Shown in pieces: positions 1 through 5,601 of a stretch of 7,408 nucleotides of DNA; positions within the stretch are counted from its first letter, which is position 1; each line of letters opens with the position of its first letter. Position numbers and translations under genes: made by a program. Below the pieces are notes generated by a model. That model was given only the letters and a program-made list of their open reading frames with translations, was not told the DNA's origin and did not search any database. The DNA lies in NCBI GenBank assembly GCA_902789835.1, contig CADAPN010000092.1:1-7408 (forward strand). The letters run 5' to 3'. The DNA comes from Oscillospiraceae bacterium (GTDB lineage Bacteria; Bacillota_A; Clostridia; Oscillospirales; Oscillospiraceae).

Positions 1-8
1 AATGTCAT
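1..8 (-). CDS. Start of a leftward gene, cut by the window edge
   Basis: Only the first codons are visible: ATG at 8-6 followed by ACA and two more bases. The call rests on the signals in front of it. An AAAGGA Shine-Dalgarno sequence (17-22 on the complement) lies 8 nt before the ATG, and a TATAAT -10 box lies at 40-45, giving a leader of about 25 nt. The product cannot be named. The aconitase X operon, read in the same direction, ends at the terminator at 160-196, so this gene seems to be a separate transcription unit. Confidence 0.6.
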
Positions 9-33
9 CTGAATCGTCCTTTCGATCTCTGAT

Positions 34-82
34 GACACCATTATAGCAACAATGTTGTCCTAAAAATGTCTCTAGGTCCTAG
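34..82 (-). promoter_or_regulatory. Promoter and operator-like palindromes for the left-edge gene
   Basis: A perfect TATAAT -10 (complement of 40-45) precedes the RBS and ATG of the left-edge gene. No good -35 is found at 16-18 nt, which is typical of promoters needing an activator. Two 11-bp palindromes with 5-bp arms and a 1-bp centre sit upstream: CAACAATGTTG at 47-57, just upstream of the -10, and CTAGGTCCTAG at 72-82, just upstream of the expected -35. A third inverted repeat, TGTCATC (3-9) and GATGACA (31-37), flanks the leader and covers the likely transcription start. Regulation by a DNA-binding protein is an inference. Confidence 0.5.
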
Positions 83-159
83 TTTTCCGACTAACACGAT
101 ATTTTTTTGATAATAATGAACAAAAGAAGACTTTTACAACAAAATATTGAACTTTTCCG

Positions 160-196
160 CGGAATGAAAAATGGACCTGCCGGCTGCAGCAGGTCC
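160..196 (-). terminator. Rho-independent terminator of the aconitase X operon
   Basis: The arms GGACCTGC (173-180) and GCAGGTCC (189-196) form a perfect 8-bp stem with an 8-nt loop. Read on the minus strand, the stem is followed by ATTTTTCATT. It starts 12 bp after the stop codon of the small-subunit gene. Confidence 0.85.
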
Positions 197-207
197 AGAA
201 CCAGGGC

Positions 208-669
208 CTATTCGATTTCAACGATTCCGTTTTCCTTCACGGTGACGGTCATGCCGGTCTGAACCGTTTCCAGAAATTCCTCTCCCAGATTGTCAATCAC
301 GGGCATCACGGCATCGGTCCACACATCCCCGAGAATGGCGCCGGAGGCCGCCAGCGAGTCAATCGGCTTGGAAAACAGCATGCAGGCAGGCTGTTTGCCG
401 AGCGCACAGGCCGTGAAGAGAACCATACCGCCTGTGGTGGAACCGATGGTCTGGGGCAGACACAGGGCCTTTCCCATCATCGGTTTCTTATAAAGATCGG
501 GGTTGTTCTGATCCCCGCATTGTACCTCGGTATCCTTCCCCAGTGCCTTCAGATCGCCGAACTGCAGGGCCATCTGAAAGCTTGCCAGGGTATTGAAGCC
601 GCCGCGGCTAACCAGCGCTTCGGCGGAGACCGTCCCCGGCACTATCACGCGTCCCTGAAAGCTCTTCAT
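208..669 (-). CDS. Aconitase X swivel-domain (small) subunit, DUF126 family
   Basis: A 153-aa protein of the aconitase X swivel domain family. In this superfamily the small subunit supplies the swivel domain that closes over the active site of the large subunit, and the complex dehydrates a hydroxy acid. Visible support: the N-terminal MKSFQGRVIVPG strand, typical of swivel domains; GG at residues 23-24 in the SRGGFN segment; and the signature IGSTTGG at 75-81, whose serine (S77) corresponds to the conserved GS[ST] loop that carries an essential serine in the family. The ATG overlaps the TGA of the large-subunit gene (ATGA, 666-669). A perfect AGGAGG stands 6 nt upstream, inside the end of that gene, so translation is probably coupled. 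A fused single-chain form exists in some bacteria; here the subunits are separate. The substrate is not settled by sequence (see the large subunit). Confidence 0.9.
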   Translation of the reverse strand: MKSFQGRVIVPGTVSAEALVSRGGFNTLASFQMALQFGDLKALGKDTEVQCGDQNNPDLYKKPMMGKALCLPQTIGSTTGGMVLFTACALGKQPACMLFSKPIDSLAASGAILGDVWTDAVMPVIDNLGEEFLETVQTGMTVTVKENGIVEIE

Positions 670-1940
670 TTTGCACCTCCTGTGATCGTCTCGAGAATCT
701 CGGCATCGGTACAGTACTTTGCACTGGTATAGGTGCGCAGCTTGTTGGAGCTGGTGAGCACGGCCTTGGATTTGCAGAGCGGATTGTTCATGTACATCAG
801 GGGACAGATGGAACTGACCACCACGCCGCTGTGCTTCAGAGGCCAGGCATAAATACTCTTTTCAAACTCCCGGATCACCGGGACCGGAGCGGTAAAGACG
901 GTGGGGACGGCGACCTTTTTCCGGCCGTTTTTCTCCAGGCCTTTCAGGACGGCGCGGGCCCAGTCGGTCAGCTGCTGCAGCGTCAGGTGGGGGCAGCCGA
1001 TGAACGCAAGCTGGGGCTTTGCAGCTGGATTTTTCCAGATGACCGGATACTCCCGATACACCCGCTCCAGCTCGGCATCGTCGATCACATAGACCTTTGC
1101 GTCTTCCCGGATCAGGGACTCTCCCTGCTCGACGGCTTCGGGGGTCAGGTGCTCAATATGATACAGGCCGACGGCGCCGTTGGAGGCGGTGGCTGCGCCG
1201 AAGTCCTTCAGGTAAGCTTTGGCACTGTCGTTCAGTTCGGTGCCCAGCCAACGGTCCAGCCCCTTGACATAGGGAACGTCTTCCATGACCTTCATTCCGA
1301 TGGCGGAGCCGAGAAGCTGGGCCTCCGGCTTTTTGCTGCATCGAAGCTCAACAATCCAGTCGGCCTTTCTGCCTTCATCGGTGAGCAGACCGAATTCCGG
1401 GACAAAGCCCGCGATGCTGCCCATCAGTTCGAGAATGCCGGAATTGCGGTTGCAGCGTGCGCCGAGGACGGAATTGGCATAGACCACCGCCGAGCTCTCC
1501 GCCCAGGAGAGAACCTCGCCCTTCTGGGGAATGTTGCCCACCTGGTCCAGGTAGCAGGCACAGGTATAGTCCTCATCCCGGGTGATTCCCAGTTTCTGAA
1601 GCTGTGCTTCATAGCGCTCCTGGCGGTTATACATGAGTTTTTTGAATACGAGATCTTCCAGGGGAGTGGAGGGGACATTGGGATCCAGAGGTTTCGGATC
1701 CGCGGTGAATTTCTGTTCCGGGAGAATTCCCGCAGACAGAATTTCGTCGTACAGGTCGTAAACCGGGTCCATGACACCCAGGCCAAAGCTGATGACGGTA
1801 TGCCCGTACTTGCCGGTAACGGGAACCATCCTTTCTGCGCCGAACGCGTCGCCATACATGACCAGGGTCTTTACAATCTTGGCCATGACCTCTCCGCGGC
1901 TGCCGTCCAGCAGACTCTGTTGTGCTTCTGTCAGTTTCAT
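666..1940 (-). CDS. Aconitase X catalytic (large) subunit, DUF521 family
   Basis: A 424-aa protein of the aconitase X catalytic family. Known members include bacterial cis-3-hydroxy-L-proline dehydratases and archaeal phosphomevalonate dehydratases, both using an Fe-S cluster in the active site. Visible support: N-terminal MKLTEAQQ..LDG; GKYGHTVISFG around 43-53; the long conserved block GEVLSWAESSAVVYANS then GARCNRN (141-166); GCPH at 315-318; ICP at 378-380; and the C-terminal SSNK..TY segment (397-404). Candidate cluster ligands are among C127, C129, C163, C316, C379, C389 and C410. The ATG at 1940 was chosen because GGGAGGAG lies 9 nt upstream and the family motif starts there; an in-frame GTG at 1988 lacks an RBS. 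No transporter, racemase or regulator lies beside the operon to fix the substrate. Cis-3-hydroxyproline dehydratase is the favoured guess for a bacterium, but only as inference. Confidence 0.9.
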   Translation of the reverse strand: MKLTEAQQSLLDGSRGEVMAKIVKTLVMYGDAFGAERMVPVTGKYGHTVISFGLGVMDPVYDLYDEILSAGILPEQKFTADPKPLDPNVPSTPLEDLVFKKLMYNRQERYEAQLQKLGITRDEDYTCACYLDQVGNIPQKGEVLSWAESSAVVYANSVLGARCNRNSGILELMGSIAGFVPEFGLLTDEGRKADWIVELRCSKKPEAQLLGSAIGMKVMEDVPYVKGLDRWLGTELNDSAKAYLKDFGAATASNGAVGLYHIEHLTPEAVEQGESLIREDAKVYVIDDAELERVYREYPVIWKNPAAKPQLAFIGCPHLTLQQLTDWARAVLKGLEKNGRKKVAVPTVFTAPVPVIREFEKSIYAWPLKHSGVVVSSICPLMYMNNPLCKSKAVLTSSNKLRTYTSAKYCTDAEILETITGGAK

Positions 1941-2038
1941 CTTACCACGCTCCTCCCGTGAAATGCTTTTTATGGGATCGGTTGACACTTGTGCTGATAT
2001 TTTTCACATTACGCCGGGCTCGTCCATCACGAATGCGA

Positions 2039-2054
2039 TCCGCTTCGGAGCGGA
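2039..2054. repeat. Small inverted repeat in the aconitase X leader region
   Basis: The arms TCCGCT (2039-2044) and AGCGGA (2049-2054) enclose a 4-nt loop. It lies between the terminator of the upstream small-gene operon and the aconitase X start, roughly 100 bp before the ATG. It is not followed by a T run on the minus strand, so it is not a terminator. It could be an operator or a leader hairpin. No convincing promoter for the aconitase X operon was found in 1941-2081; the best match, TTCGTG-16-TAATGT, is weak. Confidence 0.4.
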
Positions 2055-2081
2055 ACCAGGGATTTTGAAGTGCGGACAGAC

Positions 2082-2115
2082 AAAAAAGGACCGGCTCCGA
2101 AACGGGAACCGGTCC
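2082..2115 (-). terminator. Rho-independent terminator of the small-gene operon
   Basis: The stem is made by GGACCGG (2088-2094) and CCGGTCC (2109-2115), extended inward by a further TCC/GGA pairing after one mismatch. On the minus strand it is followed at once by six T residues (2082-2087). It lies about 26 bp after the stop of the 56-aa gene. Confidence 0.9.
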
Positions 2116-2141
2116 TGAAATCCGATTGTGGAAAAGCGGGA

Positions 2142-2312
2142 TCAGAATAGAATCTCGCTGTAGCCGCCGTCATCCATTGTAACGGCGGTGATGTTGCAGC
2201 GCTCTGCGACACCGACCTTGTCCTTCTCCAGCTGGCAGGCGACAAGAGCCGCTTCCTTCGTGTTGCAGGTGCGCAGCACCGCACGCGTGGTCTTTTCAAT
2301 CACAGCATACAT
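2142..2312 (-). CDS. Unrecognised 56-aa small protein
   Basis: The reading frame starts MYAVIEKTTR and ends GGYSEILF. The family is not recognised. It looks like a folded alpha/beta protein: a beta strand (YAVIEK), a central helix rich in Ala, Leu and Lys (about 17-33, KEAALVACQLEKDKVG) and a C-terminal strand pair (ITAVTMDDGGYSEILF). Three cysteines (16, 26, 39) do not form an obvious metal motif, and there is no signal peptide or membrane segment. Reality is supported by a GAGGAG ribosome binding site 8 nt upstream, by an ATG only 1 nt beyond the stop of the zinc-ribbon gene (TGAGATG), and by a strong terminator just downstream. The frame is short enough to be missed by gene finders with a 60-codon cut-off. 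Confidence 0.8.
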   Translation of the reverse strand: MYAVIEKTTRAVLRTCNTKEAALVACQLEKDKVGVAERCNITAVTMDDGGYSEILF

Positions 2313-2313
2313 C

Positions 2314-2496
2314 TCACGCACTCCTCAGGCTGGGCCTTCTGATGTGCCTGGCCTCTACTCTCTGCTCCAGACCGCGGGTGGCTTTCTCCACCGCTGCCTT
2401 CCAGTAGATTTGCCCGCACTCAGGACACAGCAGAGAACCGTCCCGGCGGATATGCTTCCGATCCATTCTTGATCCGCATAGTTTACACGTAAGCAT
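2314..2496 (-). CDS. Small zinc-ribbon protein, 60 aa
   Basis: The protein carries two zinc knuckles, CKLCG at residues 4-8 and CPECG at 24-28, spaced by 16 residues, the pattern of a treble-clef or rubredoxin-like zinc ribbon. The C-terminal half (about 33-60) is a basic helix-like tail rich in Arg, which could contact nucleic acid. The function is not known; such small ribbons are common in Clostridia and often bind RNA or protein. The start is supported by an AAGGGG ribosome binding site about 8 nt upstream, and a TTGCAT-17-TATGAT promoter lies 80-100 bp upstream. The stop is 1 nt before the ATG of the 56-aa gene, so the two are co-transcribed and probably co-translated. Confidence 0.8.
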   Translation of the reverse strand: MLTCKLCGSRMDRKHIRRDGSLLCPECGQIYWKAAVEKATRGLEQRVEARHIRRPSLRSA

Positions 2497-2573
2497 GTTT
2501 TATCCCCTTCTACGGTTTGGTTTTGCCCTTCCCCTCGGATACGTAGCGTCGATGCGGGGAGGAACTGAACATT

Positions 2574-2602
2574 ATCATACCAAATCTTGTGGGAGGATGC
2601 AA
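2574..2602 (-). promoter_or_regulatory. Sigma-A type promoter of the small-gene operon
   Basis: Reading leftward, TTGCAT (complement of 2597-2602), a 17-bp spacer and TATGAT (complement of 2574-2579), with TGG directly before the -10 as an extended -10 element. This gives a leader of about 70 nt before the zinc-ribbon ATG. Confidence 0.75.
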
Positions 2603-2788
2603 TTGACGGAAGCGACAAACCTACAAGATCTTGTATTCAGCCTGTTTTTGACGTTTAGAAGCGTTTAACAGGCGGGATACGGGGCCCGGGGCGGAAAGAT
2701 ATTTGTGCAAGTTGCGGGCTTGACGCCGGGACCGTGTCGTCTCTCGGAACAAAAGAGCGCAGATGTCGGACAACGGAGCAGCGCAGGC
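2603..2788. other. Non-coding stretch with operator-like repeats
   Basis: No supported gene was found between the small-operon promoter and the terminator of the 58-aa gene. Structures seen are a perfect 12-bp palindrome ACAAGATCTTGT at 2623-2634, about 20 bp upstream of the -35; 7-bp inverted arms GCCTGTT (2640-2646) and AACAGGC (2667-2673); and inside those arms a CGTTTA direct repeat at 2652-2657 and 2662-2667, exactly one helical turn apart. These could be binding sites controlling the small operon, but none matches a regulator site I can name. The part from 2674 to 2788 is GC-rich and shows nothing. Confidence 0.4.
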
Positions 2789-2831
2789 AAAAAAAGAAAG
2801 CCGGAAATCAGCTGCTCATCAGCTCATTTCC
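2789..2831 (-). terminator. Rho-independent terminator of the 58-aa gene
   Basis: GGAAAT (2803-2808) pairs with ATTTCC (2826-2831). After one mismatch AGCT pairs with AGCT, with a 7-nt loop. On the minus strand the stem is followed within a few bases by CTTTCTTTTTTT (complement of 2789-2800). It begins 4 bp after the stop codon. Confidence 0.75.
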
Positions 2832-2834
2832 CGC

Positions 2835-3011
2835 TCAGATTGCTTTGATCTCCTGAATCCACTTTTGCTTGGTGCCGCAGAAGAGACATCTCGAAGAGAT
2901 GACAATCGGCTGACCTTCCTTCAGTCTGTCTTTCTTCAGAAAAACGGACCAGGCGATCTCTCCGTTGCAGTCCGGGTTCTTACAGACATGGGTCCCGTGC
3001 CGTTCGATCAT
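2835..3011 (-). CDS. Small Cys4 (zinc-ribbon-like) protein, 58 aa
   Basis: The sequence begins MIERHGTHVC and has two cysteine pairs, C10/C15 (CKNPDC) and C42/C45 (CLFC), 26 residues apart, compatible with a single zinc site. The part between them is a mix of strands and basic residues, and the tail is KWIQEIKAI. The family is not recognised. It resembles other small Cys4 proteins of Clostridia, and the function is open. The start is set by AAAGGAG 8 nt upstream of the ATG at 3011; a longer in-frame start has no RBS. It has a private promoter (TATAAT) and a private terminator, so it is expressed alone. Several Phe, Trp and Ile residues suggest a compact fold rather than a disordered peptide. 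Confidence 0.8.
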   Translation of the reverse strand: MIERHGTHVCKNPDCNGEIAWSVFLKKDRLKEGQPIVISSRCLFCGTKQKWIQEIKAI

Positions 3012-3036
3012 ACGCAGATCTCCTTTCCAAAACGGC

Positions 3037-3064
3037 ATTATATCATAAATAAGAGAAAAAACAA
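3037..3064 (-). promoter_or_regulatory. Sigma-A type promoter of the 58-aa gene
   Basis: A consensus TATAAT (complement of 3037-3042), with TGA before it, lies about 25 bp upstream of the start. TTGTTT (complement of 3059-3064) lies 16 bp further upstream as the -35. The leader is short. Confidence 0.75.
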
Positions 3065-3092
3065 GCAAAACATGAATAACGCTTGAAATAAT

Positions 3093-3129
3093 CTGCGCCG
3101 GGATCTGCCCAAAAGGCAGCCCGGCGCAG
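3093..3129 (-). terminator. Strong terminator of the leucine-rich-repeat gene
   Basis: A 10-bp GC-rich stem, CTGCGCCGGG (3093-3102) with CCCGGCGCAG (3120-3129), is continued after a 2-nt bulge by CTGCC (3105-3109) with GGCAG (3115-3119). On the minus strand it is followed by ATTATTTC, a modest U tract. It lies 32 bp after the stop of the repeat gene and upstream of the promoter of the 58-aa gene. Confidence 0.8.
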
Positions 3130-3160
3130 GAAATTCGGAAGGAATCTCCGCCTTGCGGAA

Positions 3161-5341
3161 TCAGGAATACTGAATCATCAGATTGTCGCAGCCCTCGAAC
3201 ACATTGGCGCCCACAGACTTCAGCCGCTCCGGCATGGTGAGGTCCCGCAGTCCGATGCACTGGAAGAAAGCGCGTGTACCGATCGTATTGACGGAATCCG
3301 GAATAACGACGTTGTTCAAAACACCGCAGCGGTAGAAGGCGCTGGCGCCGATGGCGGTCACGGTATCCGGAATATCAATCTCTTCCAAGGCGGTAAAGTC
3401 CATAAACTGGCTGTCGGCAATCACTCTTACTCCGGCGGGCCAGTGAATCCGCTTCAGGCTGGATTTCAGAAGGTCGCCGTTCTTTCCGGAATTGATGGCG
3501 GAGGGAGTCAGCGTGATAATGCTGTCCGGGAGGTCCAGTTCGGCGATGGGGCTGTTGGTGAAGGCGTTGGCGGCGACGGTTTCCAGCCCGTCCTTGAAGA
3601 AGACGGCGGTAAGCTGCGGGCAGCTGTTGAAGGCATACGTGCCGATGGTGCGCAGGCCGCTGCCGAGAGAGACGCTGGAAAGACGGTCACAAGCGCTGAA
3701 GGCAGAGGCCCCGACGGAGACAACGCTGTCCGGGAGCTCCACGGTCAGCAGGCGGTCGCAGTCATAGAACGCACTCTCACCGACGGTCTTGAGACGATCG
3801 GAGAAGAACACCTCCGCGAGGGATGCGCAGGAATAAAAGGCCTTATCCTTAATCTCGGTAACGGAGCTGGGCAGCTCGATGCGCGTGAGTGCCGGACAGC
3901 CGTGGAAGGCTCCGGTACCGATGCTTGTGATTCCCTCAGGGATCTCGATTTCTTCCAGAACCTGGAAGCCGGTAAACTGGCTGTCTGTGACCGTAAGCAT
4001 GCGGGCGGGCCAGTGGATCTTTTTCAGACTGCCGTAAATGGGATCTTTGGGCTTGTTGGAGTTGATCGCGCCGAATGGCATCTTGGTGACGCTGTCCGGG
4101 AGAATGAGCTCCCGGAAGGGACTGAAGGTGAAGGCGTTGCTTCCGATCTCTTCGATCCCCTCCTGCAGGGAGATGGCGGTCAGAGAGCTGCAGTTATGAA
4201 AGGCGGAGATGCCGATCTTCCGGACGCCGGAACCGAGCACAATCTCTGTAAGGGCATCGCAGCCGTTGAAGGCGGATTCACCGATTTCCGTGACGCTGTC
4301 CGGAACCTCGAGCCGGGCCAGGGAGTCACAGTCGCAGAAGGCGTTGCTGTCGATGAGCCGAAGCCGCTCCGGCAGGCGGATGGAAGCCAGTCGGGAGCAG
4401 GATTTGAAGGCCTGATATCCGATGGAGGTCAGCGACTCCGGCAGAGAGACGGTTTCCAGCATGGGGCAGTTGATGAATGCGCTGCTGCCGATCTCCGTGA
4501 CTCCTTCCGGAATATCGACCTCCGCGAGAGCCTGGAAGCCTGCAAACTGGCTCTGGGTGACGGTGGAAAGACCGTACGGCCAGTGAACCCGGACCAGGCT
4601 TTTCTTGAGCGGGTCAGAGGTGCTGGTGGAATTCAGGGCAGAGACATCCATCTTCGACAGACTGTCGGGAAGAATCAGCTCCCGGATCGGACAGGAGGTG
4701 AAGGCGTTGTTGCCGATCTCGAGGAGACCCTCGGAGAAATGGACGGCGGTCAGGGACGAGCAGCCGCTGAAGACAGCGTTTCCAAGCTTTCGCACACCGG
4801 TCCCGAGCGATACCTCGGTCAGCCTGTCGCAGCTGCTGAAGGCGCCTTTGGCAAGATCTTCCACGCTGTCCGGAACCGTGAGCGAGCTCAGGCGGTCACA
4901 GTCGTAGAAAGCATTTTCGCCGATGGTGATCAGATCAGACGGCAGGTCCAGTGTCTCGAGACCGTCACAGTTGGAAAAGGCCTGACTTCCGATGGCGGTG
5001 AGAGTCGACGGGAAGGAGATCTCCTTCAGGCTGGAGCAGTTATAGAAGGCATTGCCGCGGATCTCGGTAACGCCCTCGGGAATCACAACGGAACGGAGCC
5101 GCTGCTTGCCCGAGAAGGCGGAGCTGTCGATGACGCGGACCTCGGAGGGGATGACCACCTCGGTGTCCGAACCCTTATACTGCTTCAGCTCGCCCGCGGC
5201 ACCGATGACGAAATCCGCTTCTGAATAGGCCGCGGCGCTCGGGGTGACCGCCGCAGCGGTCAGCAGGACCAGCACCAGCAGCAGAAGAGAGACGCAGAAG
5301 CTCTTTGCCGGCGTGGCGCGAAAAACAGAGTTGCTTGTCAT
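3161..5341 (-). CDS. Secreted BspA-type leucine-rich-repeat protein
   Basis: A 726-aa protein. Residues 1-38 form a signal peptide: a basic N-terminus, a hydrophobic core of Leu and Val at about 17-31, and cleavage likely after A38 (SAAA|YS). The rest is leucine-rich repeats of the LRR_5/BspA type, with repeats such as IPEGVTEIGSSAF.NC..L. Unit length is mostly 23 residues. A higher-order unit of exactly 190 residues is repeated: 87-276, 277-466, 467-656, then a partial copy 657-726. Each 190-residue unit holds five 23-residue repeats, one of 22, one of 30 and a final 23-residue repeat; the 30-residue one carries the landmark HWP (residues 253, 443, 633). No sortase motif, membrane anchor or cell-wall domain follows; the protein ends DNLMIQYS. 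Family members are surface or secreted proteins linked to adhesion or host contact. AAAGGAG lies 7 nt before the ATG at 5341; the upstream in-frame Met codons precede the promoter. Confidence 0.93.
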   Translation of the reverse strand: MTSNSVFRATPAKSFCVSLLLLVLVLLTAAAVTPSAAAYSEADFVIGAAGELKQYKGSDTEVVIPSEVRVIDSSAFSGKQRLRSVVIPEGVTEIRGNAFYNCSSLKEISFPSTLTAIGSQAFSNCDGLETLDLPSDLITIGENAFYDCDRLSSLTVPDSVEDLAKGAFSSCDRLTEVSLGTGVRKLGNAVFSGCSSLTAVHFSEGLLEIGNNAFTSCPIRELILPDSLSKMDVSALNSTSTSDPLKKSLVRVHWPYGLSTVTQSQFAGFQALAEVDIPEGVTEIGSSAFINCPMLETVSLPESLTSIGYQAFKSCSRLASIRLPERLRLIDSNAFCDCDSLARLEVPDSVTEIGESAFNGCDALTEIVLGSGVRKIGISAFHNCSSLTAISLQEGIEEIGSNAFTFSPFRELILPDSVTKMPFGAINSNKPKDPIYGSLKKIHWPARMLTVTDSQFTGFQVLEEIEIPEGITSIGTGAFHGCPALTRIELPSSVTEIKDKAFYSCASLAEVFFSDRLKTVGESAFYDCDRLLTVELPDSVVSVGASAFSACDRLSSVSLGSGLRTIGTYAFNSCPQLTAVFFKDGLETVAANAFTNSPIAELDLPDSIITLTPSAINSGKNGDLLKSSLKRIHWPAGVRVIADSQFMDFTALEEIDIPDTVTAIGASAFYRCGVLNNVVIPDSVNTIGTRAFFQCIGLRDLTMPERLKSVGANVFEGCDNLMIQYS
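3164..5083 (-). repeat. 190-residue (570-bp) protein supermodule, 3 full copies plus a partial copy
   Basis: The copies lie at 4514-5083, 3944-4513, 3374-3943 and 3164-3373 (partial, 70 residues). The period is exact at the protein level, as shown by the four [IV]IP[ED] starts at residues 87, 277, 467 and 657 and by HWP at 253, 443 and 633. The copies have diverged well beyond DNA identity, so this is an old internal duplication rather than a recent tandem array. Confidence 0.9.
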
Positions 5342-5399
5342 ATCAAGACTCCTTTCGGTCAGATTTGTAGGTTTATGGAAAATCCGGTTCTGTAATTCA

Positions 5400-5428
5400 A
5401 GAATATCATGATCCATGAGCAAGGTCAA
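5400..5428 (-). promoter_or_regulatory. Sigma-A type promoter of the leucine-rich-repeat gene
   Basis: TTGACC (complement of 5423-5428), a 17-bp spacer and TATTCT (complement of 5400-5405), preceded by TGA as an extended -10. The leader is about 50 nt. Just upstream, at 5438-5456, is a very AT-rich tract containing the palindrome TATAATATTATA (5443-5454), which is placed like an UP element. Confidence 0.8.
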
Positions 5429-5487
5429 TGAATTTCCTCTATTATAATATTATATAGGTAGAAGCAGAAGAGAAGCCGCGGAGGATA

Positions 5488-5516
5488 TGGACAGGGAGCG
5501 CGCGATGTGATATAGT
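5488..5516 (+). promoter_or_regulatory. Sigma-A type promoter of ynzC-proC
   Basis: TGGACA (5488-5493), a 17-bp spacer and TATAGT (5511-5516) with TGTGA in front as an extended -10. It gives a leader of about 80 nt. It is divergent from the repeat-gene promoter, with about 60 bp between the two -35 boxes. Confidence 0.75.
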
Positions 5517-5554
5517 TTCCCATATACCGCGGACGGGCGGAACCGGCGGAGCGG

Positions 5555-5573
5555 ACAGATCAATATTGTCTGT
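5555..5573. repeat. Inverted repeat in the ynzC leader
   Basis: ACAGA (5555-5559) and TCTGT (5569-5573) flank the inner palindrome CAATATTG (5561-5568), with one unpaired T between. In the transcript it could form a hairpin about 30 nt before ynzC; in DNA it could be an operator. It does not match the Bacillota LexA box (GAAC....GTTC), although ynzC in Bacillus subtilis belongs to an SOS operon. Confidence 0.45.
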
Positions 5574-5601
5574 ACAAATCAGGCAAAGAAACGGAGAAAG
5601 A

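Noticed and set aside
831..1961. A 376-codon open frame on the plus strand
   Set aside because: It is antisense to the aconitase X large subunit, which has clear family motifs, an RBS and an operon partner.
2355..2618. An 87-codon minus-strand frame over the zinc-ribbon gene
   Set aside because: It starts upstream of the mapped promoter elements, has no RBS, and overlaps the better supported zinc-ribbon frame.
2617..2632. The 10-mer AAACCTACAA shared, in opposite orientation, with the repeat-gene leader (near 5365-5375)
   Set aside because: A 10-base match is expected by chance many times in 7.4 kb on two strands.
2763..3086. A 107-codon plus-strand frame
   Set aside because: It is antisense to the 58-aa gene and runs through that gene's terminator and promoter; it has no RBS.
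3443..5224. A 593-codon open frame on the plus strand
   Set aside because: It is antisense to the leucine-rich-repeat gene. Its length comes from the GC-rich repetitive codons of that gene, its translation is Gly/Asp/Val-rich with no domain, and it has no RBS or promoter.
5342..5428. N-terminal extension of the repeat protein to an ATG at 5428
   Set aside because: The extension covers the -35 and -10 of the gene's own promoter and would bury the signal peptide; the ATG at 5341 has a proper RBS.
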